Position numbers and translations under genes: made by a program. Below, piece by piece: positions 7,532 through 16,195 of a stretch of 58,908 nucleotides of DNA (within the stretch, counting starts at the first letter, position 1; the number at the start of each line of letters is the position of its first letter). The stretch comes from JACPXH01 sp964409225 (lineage in GTDB: Bacteria; Patescibacteriota; Minisyncoccia; JACPXH01): positions 1 through 58,908 of the forward strand of contig CAYPCM010000003.1 in NCBI GenBank assembly GCA_964409225.1, given 5' to 3'. The notes below the pieces were generated by a model that was given only the letters and a program-made list of their open reading frames with translations, was not told the origin of the DNA and did no database searches.

Positions 7532-7771
7532 CTAATTATTCAGCCCCAAGGCGCGCGCAATTCTCGGTTTGTCAAACCCAACTATAATTTGGCCGTCAAT
7601 GTCTATGACCGGCACGCCGATCTGGCCGGACTTCGCTACCATTTCGTCAAGCATCTTCTGGTCTGCCGCGACGTCAATGTCGCGAAATGTAATTCGGTTG
7701 GCCTTCAAATACTCCCGAGCCATGTGGCAATAGGGGCAGGAAGGCGTGGAATAGACGATAACATTTGCCAT
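7532..7771 (-). CDS. Glutaredoxin/NrdH-like redoxin
   Basis: A 79-residue small thioredoxin-fold protein with the dithiol C12-P-Y-C15 in STPSCPYCHMA and the cis-proline in IGVPVIDIDG. It ends in GFDKPRIARAL, the usual glutaredoxin helix. It should carry electrons in the cytoplasm between the flavoprotein encoded downstream and disulfide substrates. The length is normal for single-domain glutaredoxins. It is in the same operon as the RnfD-like, cupredoxin and DsbA-like genes; the gap to the RnfD-like gene is about 23 bases. Confidence 0.9.
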   Translation of the reverse strand: MANVIVYSTPSCPYCHMAREYLKANRITFRDIDVAADQKMLDEMVAKSGQIGVPVIDIDGQIIVGFDKPRIARALGLNN

Positions 7772-7794
7772 ACCTTTTCATCTTATCACAGTCG

Positions 7795-8571
7795 TCAAGT
7801 CGGCGAAATACGGGGCCGCAGCAGACGACTGATTAAGGGGTTCAGAAGATTAATTACCAAAAGCGATCCGCTCAGACCGATACGGGGCAACGCTGCACCG
7901 AAAGCCGCAAACAAACCGCCAATCATACCGTAGCCGACCTGGGCGCGAGGAAAAGCGGGGGTAGTCATCGGTTCGATAAGCATAACCGAAACAAAAAATA
8001 ACGGCAGCGTACGCACAGCGCCCAAGACGGCGTGCGCCTGTGGCGCCTTCACCACCGCAATGAACATCCACGCGGCCGCAAATGCCGCGACCACAGGCCA
8101 TTTGCGCGTGCGCGTGATGATGAATGCTCCGAGTACGGCCACATACGCCGGCACAACGTCACCCCACCAGCCCTCAAGCGCACCGGCAAAGATAACCGTG
8201 GCCGCAAGGCCGAGTGCCGCGGGATTCAAGAGCTGCCGGCCGCGCCAACGGATAACGTGTTTGGACAGAATGCCCATGGCCGCAGCCGCCGCAACCTGCC
8301 AAAGCGGCGAAGCAGGCGCCAGCACAATGGCTACGATGAGTCCGGTTATTAAGCCGCTCTGCGGCAGGTACAGAACGCGCCTGCGCCACCAGGCCAGCGC
8401 CAGATCCAAGCCCCCGCCCACTGTAAGCCCCACCGCCACCTGCGGCCAGGTCTCAGCGAATAGCTTGGCTGAACTAAACCAAGCCGCAAGTACAATTACC
8501 GCCAAAATCCACAGCAGGTGGACCTTAATACCGAGCTGCCAAAAGCGCCGCGCAAAATCCACCACGCTCAT
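7795..8571 (-). CDS. RnfD/NqrB-like integral membrane protein
   Basis: A 258-residue protein that is almost entirely hydrophobic. It resembles the RnfD/NqrB family: SGLITGLIVAIVLAP, then RQLLNPAALGLAA, then LIEPMTTPAFPRAQ, which matches the family's D-P-x-T-S-P segment. In true RnfD/NqrB proteins a threonine in an S/TGAT motif covalently binds FMN; I see no such motif here, and no other Rnf or Nqr subunit is in the window. It may be a lone membrane electron carrier or a transporter sharing the fold. It overlaps the cupredoxin gene by ATGA, which suggests the two act together at the membrane. Confidence 0.65.
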   Translation of the reverse strand: MSVVDFARRFWQLGIKVHLLWILAVIVLAAWFSSAKLFAETWPQVAVGLTVGGGLDLALAWWRRRVLYLPQSGLITGLIVAIVLAPASPLWQVAAAAAMGILSKHVIRWRGRQLLNPAALGLAATVIFAGALEGWWGDVVPAYVAVLGAFIITRTRKWPVVAAFAAAWMFIAVVKAPQAHAVLGAVRTLPLFFVSVMLIEPMTTPAFPRAQVGYGMIGGLFAAFGAALPRIGLSGSLLVINLLNPLISRLLRPRISPT

Positions 8572-9068
8572 TCCGTGACTTCCAATGTGCCGCGCATGCC
8601 GCTGTGCCCGGAGCCGCAGAAGACCGTACAGGAAAAAGTGAAGGTGCCGACTTTGGAGGCCGTAAACTCAACCGTAGTTTCTGCGTTGGCCGACAGATTT
8701 GCGCTGACATCAAACTCCGGCAGTCCAAAGCCGTGAGTTACGTCAACGCTCGTGATGCGCAGCCGAACTCGTTCGCCTTTTTTAACGGTGATGGTATTTG
8801 GTTCAAACACAAACTGCCTGGCGATCATCGTAAACTCCCGCGTCACCAACTGTTCGTTTGCCGGTTGCGCCGAAACGTCTGTTCCTCCGGTTGATCCCGA
8901 AGGCATGCCCTCCGGAGCATTTCCGGACATTGGGTTAACCGGCGCAGATTCTGACTCACCCGGGGCAGATGGCGGCGCGGAAGCGGGACTGCTCCGCACA
9001 ATGAGTACCACGCCGACTGCCGCGACCACGACCAGTGCGACGACAATTAAAATCCGCTTCATAGGCAT
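8568..9068 (-). CDS. Membrane-anchored cupredoxin with a CuA-type ligand set (COX2-like)
   Basis: A 166-residue protein with an N-terminal hydrophobic anchor (about 5-24), a Ser/Pro/Gly-rich linker to about residue 70, and a C-terminal cupredoxin domain facing outward. The likely copper ligands are H112 (VTHGFGL), C147, C151, H155 and M158 in CTVFCGSGHSGM. The C-x3-C-x3-H-x2-M spacing is that of the binuclear CuA centre of cytochrome oxidase subunit II and nitrous oxide reductase, not of a one-copper blue protein. The glutamate between the cysteines in COX2 is valine here, but that ligand acts through its backbone. No oxidase gene is in the window. A second ATG six bases downstream is possible. 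Confidence 0.82.
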   Translation of the reverse strand: MPMKRILIVVALVVVAAVGVVLIVRSSPASAPPSAPGESESAPVNPMSGNAPEGMPSGSTGGTDVSAQPANEQLVTREFTMIARQFVFEPNTITVKKGERVRLRITSVDVTHGFGLPEFDVSANLSANAETTVEFTASKVGTFTFSCTVFCGSGHSGMRGTLEVTE

Positions 9069-9079
9069 TTTTTATTAGC

Positions 9080-9805
9080 TTATTTGCCAAGCTCTTCTTC
9101 AATTACGCGCGCAAAATCCTCGTACGGCCGCGCACCCACAATTATCCTGCCGTTGATAAAGACCGTGGGCGTTCCGGTTGCGCCGGCAAGTCGCGCATCG
9201 TCAGTGTCTTTCTCGACTTCGCTGCGATATTTCCTTGAGTCCAGGCAGCCATCGAACTTTGCGCTGTCCAGCTTCAGGTCGCGCGCGAATCGTTTGAGGT
9301 TGTCGTCTTTGAACGCGCCTTCGTTCTCGCCCGACTGATTAGTGAACAGCGCGTCGTGATATTCCCAAAATTTCCCCTGCTCAAAGGCGCACTGGGCCGC
9401 CTCGGCCGCGCGCAGGGACTCTTCACCGAGGAAGGCGAGATCGCGGTAGACAAACCGCACCTTGCCCGCTTTCACATAGTTCTCAACGATCTTGGGTTCT
9501 GTGTCGCGGAAAAAACGTCCGCAGAAAGGACACTGGAAATCGCTAAACTCGATGATCGTTACCTTCGCGTCTGCCGGGCCGAGCGTAGGATCGTCGTCCA
9601 CCGCAGGCGGTTGGGCTGCCGGCGGCGACAGCTCACCGTTCTGGCCGGTTTGCCCGGTTGGGGTTGCGGTCAATTGCCCGGGTCGCCCCTGCTGATTAGA
9701 CCAGAGAATAGCGCCGGCAATAATAATACCCGCAACCACAATCGCGGTTGGAACACCAAAAGAACGCCCCTCTCCTCCCCCTACAATTGGCTGGTCATCG
9801 GACAT
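9080..9805 (-). CDS. DsbA-like membrane-anchored thiol-disulfide oxidoreductase
   Basis: A 241-residue protein with one membrane anchor (about residues 18-35), a Pro/Gln-rich linker, and a DsbA-type thioredoxin domain from about residue 72. The dithiol is C92-P-F-C95 (FSDFQCPFCGRFF), the cis-proline is in GATGTPTVFING, and a further cysteine pair lies in the helical insert. The family forms or exchanges disulfides in secreted proteins outside the membrane. It is the first gene of the operon, with an extended -10 promoter upstream and a purine-rich AAAGGATC before the start. A membrane partner such as DsbB or VKOR is not seen nearby. Confidence 0.9.
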   Translation of the reverse strand: MSDDQPIVGGGEGRSFGVPTAIVVAGIIIAGAILWSNQQGRPGQLTATPTGQTGQNGELSPPAAQPPAVDDDPTLGPADAKVTIIEFSDFQCPFCGRFFRDTEPKIVENYVKAGKVRFVYRDLAFLGEESLRAAEAAQCAFEQGKFWEYHDALFTNQSGENEGAFKDDNLKRFARDLKLDSAKFDGCLDSRKYRSEVEKDTDDARLAGATGTPTVFINGRIIVGARPYEDFARVIEEELGK

Positions 9806-9844
9806 ACACCGATCCTTTCGAAAGGCCTTAGAAATTATTCGCCA

Positions 9845-9853
9845 TTATAGCAT
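9845..9853 (-). promoter_or_regulatory. Extended -10 promoter of the redox operon
   Basis: Read on the minus strand, the site is TGCTATAAT: a perfect TATAAT (9845-9850) with the TG of an extended -10 element, 39 bases before the DsbA-like start. There is no convincing -35 box at 17 bases, as is usual for extended -10 promoters. It lies between the stop of the O-antigen-ligase gene and the operon it should drive. Confidence 0.6.
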
Positions 9854-9889
9854 ACTTTGTCAGCGGTACCCCAAGGGGCGCTTGAGACG

Positions 9890-12151
9890 CTACTTCTTAG
9901 CCGCGGTAGAACTCGCCTTAATGGCTTCGAGAAAGCGTTCGGCATCCTCGCGCAAACGCGGCTCGAGCTCGAGAGCTCGACTAAGTGCTTGTTCGGCCTT
10001 TTCAAACTCGCCAATTTCCTTGAGCACCGCCGCGAGCCGCGCCCAAGCGGTCGAATCGGCAGCGGTGACGCTGGTGAGGGCCAAGTATTTTTCAAGAATT
10101 TCAGCCATGCCTCGGTAATCTTTAATTTGACTCAAAACGAATAAATACCGGTTCAAACGCGCCGGGCTGTGCAAGGTGAAGCCCAACTCCTGGGCAAGTT
10201 GAAACTCCGCTTGCATGCGACCCAGATCTCCGGCAAAAGCATAGGCCGCGCCCAAGTTCCAATGCGCTTCGCCCACGTGCGGGGCCAGCGCAACCGCGCG
10301 CTCGATAAGTTCAGCGCCCTCGACGCCCCGACCTTGAGCAATTCGAGCTTGAGCCATGGCGTAGTAGACATGCGGCCGCGTGGGAGAGAGCCGACGCATC
10401 TCCTCGCCCAGAGCGACGGCGCGTTCGTATCGGGCCGGGTCGAATTCTGCGCCAATGTTCAAAAGCTCCATGAGTTGCAAACGATACTGGGCATCGTTTG
10501 GCACCTCACGCACGCTTGCTTCCATTGCGGTGATTGCCGCTTCGATGGCGTGGCGCCGATCGGGAGCTCCTTTCGGGACACCTCCGGCAAACTGCGCGAA
10601 CTGCGAACGCGTCTCGAAACGCTGATAGTCGCCGTAGCCGAGCACCTCCTCGAAGAGCGCGGTGGCACTCCCTACCACGTTCGCCTGTCCGGCCTTGATC
10701 GCCGTCGTGAGCGTAAGGTTTGCCGCAGCCGGACGGAATACAAAGACGATGAGTGCCGTGACCAGCACAACCCCGGCTGCCCCACCCAGCCACCCGGGGA
10801 TCCGACGCGGCGGCCGATCGGGTGCTGACCGAAGGTCCATGTCGCGGCGCGCCAGCCACGCGAGTACAAGCATGAACGGCAGGTAGCTTGCAAGCGTGTC
10901 GAACACGAACAGATTCTGGAGGAGGTATGCCGCCAGAAGTCCCCCGATGATCAATGCCAGCCAGCGATCAGCCGGGTTCGCTCGCGCCACACGCCTGAGA
11001 GTAAACGCTGCGGCGGCGAACATCGCGACATATGCCGCAAGCCCCGTAAGGCCGCTCGTGGTGCCCGCGTCGAAGACGATATTGTGCGCCCGATCAAACC
11101 AAATCTGCGAGCCCTCGTCGCGATAGATGGCGGTTGGAAAATGTTTGTTGAAGGGAATGTTGTAATTCTCGTATCCCCAACCAAACAGTAACCTCTCTTG
11201 CCAGCCGGCCCATGATGCGCGCCACGCCGCAAGGCGCGATTGGGTGGTGATATCGGCAGCCGAAATCGACACGAGCCGGCGCAACACCGCGTTTTCACGC
11301 ACCCATAGTTCCTCGCGACTTGCCCATACTATGCCAGTCAAAATTGCGAGCCCCGCAAGTACGCCGAGTGCGCCGTAACGGACTGAACGCCGAGGCGCTT
11401 TAAACAACGCGCAAAAAAGCAACGCGACTGAAACCACACCGAAAGCCAAAATGGCGCCGCGGGTGGCTGTGCCTAAAAGTGCCGCAAAAAGCATCAGCCA
11501 CGCCGCGCCGTACATTATCCGCCGCCATAATTCTGACCTTCTTATGAAAAGATAAGCTAAAAACGCAAGCTGGAACAAAAGGTACGCCGCAAAAAAACTC
11601 GGGTTGCCCACTGTGCTTGAAAACCGGCTACCGGTAGTGCTGGAAGCAACGAAAAAGGCACCCGCCGCTTGAGCAAAGGCCAAAAGCGTAATGAGCACTG
11701 CCGCGCCCACCGACACCTCCATCACGCGCCACCAATCTTTTTCACGCCTGTTCAAACTCGCGAGCATGACCACGAAAAGCGCAAGGTGCAACAGCATAAG
11801 CACTCCTTCGCCGCGTTCGACATTGCCCCAGAAGCTCCGCTCGGGATTGACGCCGAAGATGCTGGTCGTGATAACGACTACAAGATACGCCCCGCCTGTC
11901 CACCATAGGAGCGACCGGCGCGGACGGTACGCGGGATACCGGATGATGACAAGCAGGTATAAGAACGCCGCTACCTCAATGAGCAACCGGACGTAGAGGG
12001 TCTTCGTCGTGATGAACGGAAAAAAGAAGCGGCTGTTGACGAACAGCGGCGCCACGAATACTGCCGCAAGCAACCAATGCACAAATTTCTTAAGCCCCGG
12101 CTCGGCCATGACTGGGGCTGTCTCCCAATGTTGGCGGTGGTATTTAGCCAT
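9890..12151 (-). CDS. O-antigen ligase/polymerase-like membrane protein with C-terminal TPR repeats
   Basis: About 753 residues. The first two thirds are a run of roughly a dozen membrane segments with the Wzy/WaaL-family feel: a large loop holding GWGYENYNIPFNKHFP and FDRAHNIVFDAGTTSGL, where the RAHN-type motif is typical of O-antigen ligases. The last 200 residues are TPR-like helices (for example EAHWNLGAAYAFAGDLGRM). It probably polymerises or ligates surface glycans outside the membrane. I start at ATG 12151, which overlaps the stop of the GT4 gene by eight bases; MAEPGLKKF at 12109 is an alternative. The open frame extends further upstream but only as an overlap with the GT4 gene. Confidence 0.82.
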   Translation of the reverse strand: MAKYHRQHWETAPVMAEPGLKKFVHWLLAAVFVAPLFVNSRFFFPFITTKTLYVRLLIEVAAFLYLLVIIRYPAYRPRRSLLWWTGGAYLVVVITTSIFGVNPERSFWGNVERGEGVLMLLHLALFVVMLASLNRREKDWWRVMEVSVGAAVLITLLAFAQAAGAFFVASSTTGSRFSSTVGNPSFFAAYLLFQLAFLAYLFIRRSELWRRIMYGAAWLMLFAALLGTATRGAILAFGVVSVALLFCALFKAPRRSVRYGALGVLAGLAILTGIVWASREELWVRENAVLRRLVSISAADITTQSRLAAWRASWAGWQERLLFGWGYENYNIPFNKHFPTAIYRDEGSQIWFDRAHNIVFDAGTTSGLTGLAAYVAMFAAAAFTLRRVARANPADRWLALIIGGLLAAYLLQNLFVFDTLASYLPFMLVLAWLARRDMDLRSAPDRPPRRIPGWLGGAAGVVLVTALIVFVFRPAAANLTLTTAIKAGQANVVGSATALFEEVLGYGDYQRFETRSQFAQFAGGVPKGAPDRRHAIEAAITAMEASVREVPNDAQYRLQLMELLNIGAEFDPARYERAVALGEEMRRLSPTRPHVYYAMAQARIAQGRGVEGAELIERAVALAPHVGEAHWNLGAAYAFAGDLGRMQAEFQLAQELGFTLHSPARLNRYLFVLSQIKDYRGMAEILEKYLALTSVTAADSTAWARLAAVLKEIGEFEKAEQALSRALELEPRLREDAERFLEAIKASSTAAKK

Positions 12152-13400
12152 GCAGAGCAAGTGCGTAATGTTTCTCGAGTGTATCGAGATACTGAGTAAG
12201 AGAAAACTGTGACCGAACGCGCGCGAGACCGGCACGACCAAAGACCTGGGCTCGCTCTGCATCCAAGAGAAGCTCGCGCAGACAGTCGGCGAGGGAGGAA
12301 ACGTCGAAAGGATTAACAATGAAACCGGTTTCTCCATGCACCACTGCCTCGCGACTCCCGCCGAAACAGGTGGCCACGACCGGTTTTGCGGCGGCCATGG
12401 CTTCAAGGACAACATTAGGAAACGAATCGAACACGATCGAAGGCACCGCGACCACATCCGCGACGCCATAGGCGGCGCGGATCTCTAGTGGTGTGAGCCA
12501 ACCAGTGACGCACACGTGCGCGCCGAGCTGCTGGCGCCTCGCTTGAGCGAGAAACGTCTCGCCATAGCCGGTTCGCTCGCCCGCGACAAGCAGTGCGGTC
12601 TGGGGTATGTCTTTGATAATGAGCGCTAGCGCTTCGAGGAGTTGCTTGGCTCCCTTGTCGCTACGCAACCGACCAGCCCACAGAATCACTTTTTTGCCGG
12701 CCAGTCCGAAGCGTTCTCGGAAAGCCGCGACTTCCGCCGGGGCAGACTGCCAAAGGCTTGCATCAATACCGTTATGTATAGTTTCAGTATTAGTAAAACT
12801 ATTTTGCCGAAGCGCTTCACGCAAGGCATCGCTGACCGGAAATATACGGCGAACACACGTAAGCGCTCGGCGAATGAAAAATCGCCGCAAGGGGTTGAAC
12901 TCGAGACGCGCTGCCCGCATCACTTCGTACCAGCGCGTCCGGTAATCAAAGTCGTCTCGTACGCGCAGATTGCCTGGCTGTAGGTACCGATGGGTGCCGA
13001 GCCGACCATAATAGAAAAGCCCCACATCATGAGTGGTCAAAAAGACGCCCTTCGCAAACCGTCGCGCGACCGCGAGAGCCGCATACGACAAATCTAGGTG
13101 GATATTGTGAGCGTGAACGATATCCGGTCGATACTCTGCCAGTAGACGCTTGAGATGCGGAATGGTCTGGTAGTTATAAAGGTTGAAGTAATAGCGGAGC
13201 GACTGCGGATAGCGCGAACGCAGTTCGTGAATAACGAAGCCATCAACACGCATTGGCTCCGGCGCGCCCTCGCGAGAGGCCCGGATTAAAATCACGCGCC
13301 AGCCGCGTCCGGCCAAGCCTCGGGCGTGTTCATGGGCGATCGCCGCGGCCCCACCCAATTCGCGGCTCGCCCGATCAGCGAGCAGACACAATGTCGGCAT
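12144..13400 (-). CDS. GT4-family glycosyltransferase
   Basis: A 418-residue GT-B fold enzyme. The N-terminal half has the EHARGLAGRGW helix and HAHNIHLDL acceptor segment; the C-terminal half has AGRLRSDKGAKQLLEAL, then the nucleotide-sugar site from VVAVPSIVFDSFPNVVLEAMAAAKPVVAT onward with the E-x7-E pattern. It should add a sugar to a lipid-linked glycan in the cytoplasm. I start it at MPTLCLLADR (13400), where similarity begins; this overlaps the carbamoyltransferase stop by 26 bases in another frame. It is followed by the O-antigen-ligase-like gene. Confidence 0.85.
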   Translation of the reverse strand: MPTLCLLADRASRELGGAAAIAHEHARGLAGRGWRVILIRASREGAPEPMRVDGFVIHELRSRYPQSLRYYFNLYNYQTIPHLKRLLAEYRPDIVHAHNIHLDLSYAALAVARRFAKGVFLTTHDVGLFYYGRLGTHRYLQPGNLRVRDDFDYRTRWYEVMRAARLEFNPLRRFFIRRALTCVRRIFPVSDALREALRQNSFTNTETIHNGIDASLWQSAPAEVAAFRERFGLAGKKVILWAGRLRSDKGAKQLLEALALIIKDIPQTALLVAGERTGYGETFLAQARRQQLGAHVCVTGWLTPLEIRAAYGVADVVAVPSIVFDSFPNVVLEAMAAAKPVVATCFGGSREAVVHGETGFIVNPFDVSSLADCLRELLLDAERAQVFGRAGLARVRSQFSLTQYLDTLEKHYALALHG

Positions 13401-15129
13401 GGCTTTCCCGCACGGTGATAAAGGGTCCCAATACGAGCACGTCGAGGCGGCCATCAAGAAAGGCTCGCACCGCATCAGTGGGAGTGCAAACAATGGGCTC
13501 TTCGTGCATATTGAAGCTCGTGTTGATCAAGCTTGGCAACCCGGTGAGTCGTTCATACTCTTTAAGAATATCGTAGTAGAGAGAATCGATCTCACGACTG
13601 ATGAGCTGGGGCCGGGCGGTACCGTCAACGTGGACCGCGGCGGACATGTGCCGACGCATATACGGCTTCGCCCGAACAGCAATGGTCATAAATTCTGCTG
13701 CATGTCGACATTTCGATAAACCCTCGTAACACTCTTCAGCTCGTTCAGCGAGTGTCACGGGCGCAAACGGCATGAATTCGGTACGCCGCAGGCGCTGGTT
13801 GAGCCAATCATTAACCTTGGGATCGGTGGCGGGGTACAGAATGGAGCGATGCCCGAGCGCGCGAGGACCGTACTCCATTCGTCCTTGGAAGAGCGCCACC
13901 ACCTTCCCCGCCTGCAGTAACTCGGCAATTTCTCTGGCAGGATCAGTGAGGGTACGGTACGGCAGACCGGCGCGCTCAAAAGCATCGTGCAGCTCGCGCT
14001 CGCTGAAGGCAGGACCGAGGTACACGTTTTTCAGCGCCCGGGGCTCCGTATTGCGCGAGGCCTCGGCGCATGCTTGCAGGGCCGCGCCTAGCGCTTCCCC
14101 CATGTCGCCCATGCCCGGGTGCACAAAGATCTGCCGTACTGACGCAAGCTCCGCAATTAGCATGTTGAGTTTGACGTTCGCAAACACTCCGCCGGCCAGC
14201 GCCACGCGCTCAAGCGAAAATTCTCGCCCATACTCCTTGAATACGCCAAGAACCACCTCTTCGAGCCGCTTCTGGAAAGCCGCAGCCACATCTTCTCGGC
14301 TGAACTGACAGAAGGGCGGAGGTGTGCCGCGATAAAGGAAATGCGCATCAGCGAGAACAAAAAGCTCTGGGGAAACCCGCACCGATCTCCCCTCCTGCCA
14401 GACGAGTCGCGATACCTCTCGGTGGCACGCTTGCGAATCACCAAAAGCGGCGAGGCCCGTAATCTTACCGCCGTGTTTTTTGGGATGGAACCCAAGGATA
14501 CGCGTGACCACCTCGTAGTAACGACCAAGGCTATGGGGCAACGGAATCTCGCCTACTTTCCTCAAGCCTCCGGCCTCACCCCACCAAAAAGAAGCGGTGT
14601 TGGTGAAACTGGAACCCTCAATTACGGCCACGAAGCATTCGGGGAAGCCGGAGGTGTAGTAGGCCGTGGCCGCATGCGCCAAGTCGTGGGCGACGAACAC
14701 AACCCTCCCCCGGAAGCCATTACGGCGCAGGTGCGCGAGCAACCGGTGCAAGCCCCGGTTCGCGCGCGCACAACCGAAGATCGCGGCGATGCCGCTTTGC
14801 CGAAGCAGCCGACCGAAACTAAAGGACCGGGGCGAAAAACAAGAACGCAGGTACCGCCCCCGCGTCACCCACGCACGCTCAGCCTGCTGCCGGAAGCACC
14901 ACCAGTACTTGGCGAACCCCGGCCGCAAGCCGGACAGTGCCACCAGGTCAATCTGGGCTGGCGAGAGATTCGCCATTTCAAGCGCCGCGACAACGGACCG
15001 GAACGGCACCGCATCATCCATCTTCTTACGGCTCAGGCGTTCTTCGTTGATGGCCGCGAGGATGTGACCGTCCCGTACGATCGCTGCCCCACTATCGTGG
15101 GAATCGTATTGGATACCGAGAACAGTCAT
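13375..15129 (-). CDS. Carbamoyltransferase, NodU/CmcH family
   Basis: About 584 residues with two domains. The N-terminal Kae1-like half opens with LGIQYDSHDSGAAIVRDG and carries the metal-binding HDLAHAATAY histidines; the C-terminal half has the signature EYGPRALGHRSILYPA. The family moves a carbamoyl group from carbamoyl phosphate, through carbamoyl-AMP, onto a hydroxyl of a sugar or antibiotic. Within this operon it probably carbamoylates a surface glycan. The start MTVLGI at 15129 fits the family better than the ATG twelve bases upstream. A long open frame on the opposite strand is a GC-rich shadow. Confidence 0.9.
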   Translation of the reverse strand: MTVLGIQYDSHDSGAAIVRDGHILAAINEERLSRKKMDDAVPFRSVVAALEMANLSPAQIDLVALSGLRPGFAKYWWCFRQQAERAWVTRGRYLRSCFSPRSFSFGRLLRQSGIAAIFGCARANRGLHRLLAHLRRNGFRGRVVFVAHDLAHAATAYYTSGFPECFVAVIEGSSFTNTASFWWGEAGGLRKVGEIPLPHSLGRYYEVVTRILGFHPKKHGGKITGLAAFGDSQACHREVSRLVWQEGRSVRVSPELFVLADAHFLYRGTPPPFCQFSREDVAAAFQKRLEEVVLGVFKEYGREFSLERVALAGGVFANVKLNMLIAELASVRQIFVHPGMGDMGEALGAALQACAEASRNTEPRALKNVYLGPAFSERELHDAFERAGLPYRTLTDPAREIAELLQAGKVVALFQGRMEYGPRALGHRSILYPATDPKVNDWLNQRLRRTEFMPFAPVTLAERAEECYEGLSKCRHAAEFMTIAVRAKPYMRRHMSAAVHVDGTARPQLISREIDSLYYDILKEYERLTGLPSLINTSFNMHEEPIVCTPTDAVRAFLDGRLDVLVLGPFITVRESHADIVSAR

Positions 15130-15159
15130 GCAACGCACCACCTACGGTCGTATCGCGCC

Positions 15160-16098
15160 TCAGGACTTAATATTTACCGTGCGACTGATCAGGTACATCG
15201 GTCGCCGTTTCGATTCTTCAAAAATCCGACCGATGTACTCCGCCAAGAAACTCAAACACAAGAGCTGTACGCCGGAGAAGAACAGAACCGTAAGGATGAG
15301 GGTGGGGAAACCTGGAATTTGCCGCGTGAAGAAATACGCAATGAAATAAAAGAGCAGCCCCGCGAAGCTAAGCCCCACGGTGACCATGGCAAGGTACGAG
15401 ATAAACTCAAGCGGTGCATACGAGAATGAAAAAATAGCGAGCTTGGCCCACCGGATGTTCCTCAAAAGGTTGTTCGTGCTACGGCCGCTATAACGCGCAT
15501 CGCGCACGTAGGGTACGCCGGTCTGCCGAAATCCCACCCACGCGCGCAAACCCCGCATGAAGCGATCGCGCTCTGAAAAAAGTTTCATGGCCTCAACCAC
15601 TTTCCGATCGAGCAGCGCGAACTCGCCGGCATCCAAGGGGATGGGCACATACGACAGCGCCCGAAAGAGCCGATAGAAGAGCTTAAAGGCGATGCGCCGA
15701 AAGAGTGTTTCGCGACGCTTCGTGCGCACACCGTAAACCACTTCGTACCCTTCTTGCCATTTCGGAATGAAATCCATAATGAGTTCGGGTGGATCCTGCA
15801 GGTCGCCGTCCATCAACACCACCCCATCGCCGGTCGCATGATCGAGCCCGCAGGTGAAAACGCGATGGATGCCGAAGTTGCGCGAAAAACAAATCACCTT
15901 GAGGCGCGTATCAGTAGCTGCAAGTCTCTCCAGCACTGCCTGCGAGTTGTCGGGGCTCGCGTCGTTGACGTAGATCACCTCCCAGTGGGGGGTGACCCGC
16001 TCGAGGGCAGCCGAAAGTCGCTCCCAGAGAATTGGGATGATGTGCTCCTCCTGGTAGCAGGGTACGATGACGGTGATTTTCTTGTCAGTGAGAAGCAT
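15160..16098 (-). CDS. GT2 polyprenyl-phosphate glycosyltransferase with C-terminal membrane anchor
   Basis: A 312-residue enzyme of the DPM1/GtrB type. The GT-A domain has VIVPCYQEE at the start, VNDASPDNS, and the metal/nucleotide motif DGDLQDPPE; two membrane segments follow at about 230-290. Such enzymes load a hexose onto polyprenyl phosphate at the inner face of the membrane. It is clearly paralogous to the GT2 at 37557-38504: both contain PLDAG, RAWVGFRQTGVPYVR and GRSTNNL. It is the gene after the methyltransferase in the polysaccharide operon, with a gap of about 97 bases upstream. Confidence 0.9.
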   Translation of the reverse strand: MLLTDKKITVIVPCYQEEHIIPILWERLSAALERVTPHWEVIYVNDASPDNSQAVLERLAATDTRLKVICFSRNFGIHRVFTCGLDHATGDGVVLMDGDLQDPPELIMDFIPKWQEGYEVVYGVRTKRRETLFRRIAFKLFYRLFRALSYVPIPLDAGEFALLDRKVVEAMKLFSERDRFMRGLRAWVGFRQTGVPYVRDARYSGRSTNNLLRNIRWAKLAIFSFSYAPLEFISYLAMVTVGLSFAGLLFYFIAYFFTRQIPGFPTLILTVLFFSGVQLLCLSFLAEYIGRIFEESKRRPMYLISRTVNIKS

Positions 16099-16195
16099 AA
16101 TGGCAACTCAAGTATCCCTTGCCCAATGAGGCCTACGAACTCTCCCTACTTGCTTACCGGCAAACAGAGCTCGGCAGCGCTGCTCGGAACATAAC

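Noticed and set aside
7795..8571. A working Rnf or Nqr complex
   Set aside because: Only an RnfD-like protein is present. The flavin-attachment motif S/TGAT is not seen and none of the other subunits occur nearby.
14341..15429. A long open frame on the plus strand opposite the carbamoyltransferase and GT2 genes
   Set aside because: It is antisense to two well-supported genes, has low-complexity composition rich in Arg, Pro and Gly, no ribosome site and no family motif. GC-rich coding DNA often leaves such frames open.
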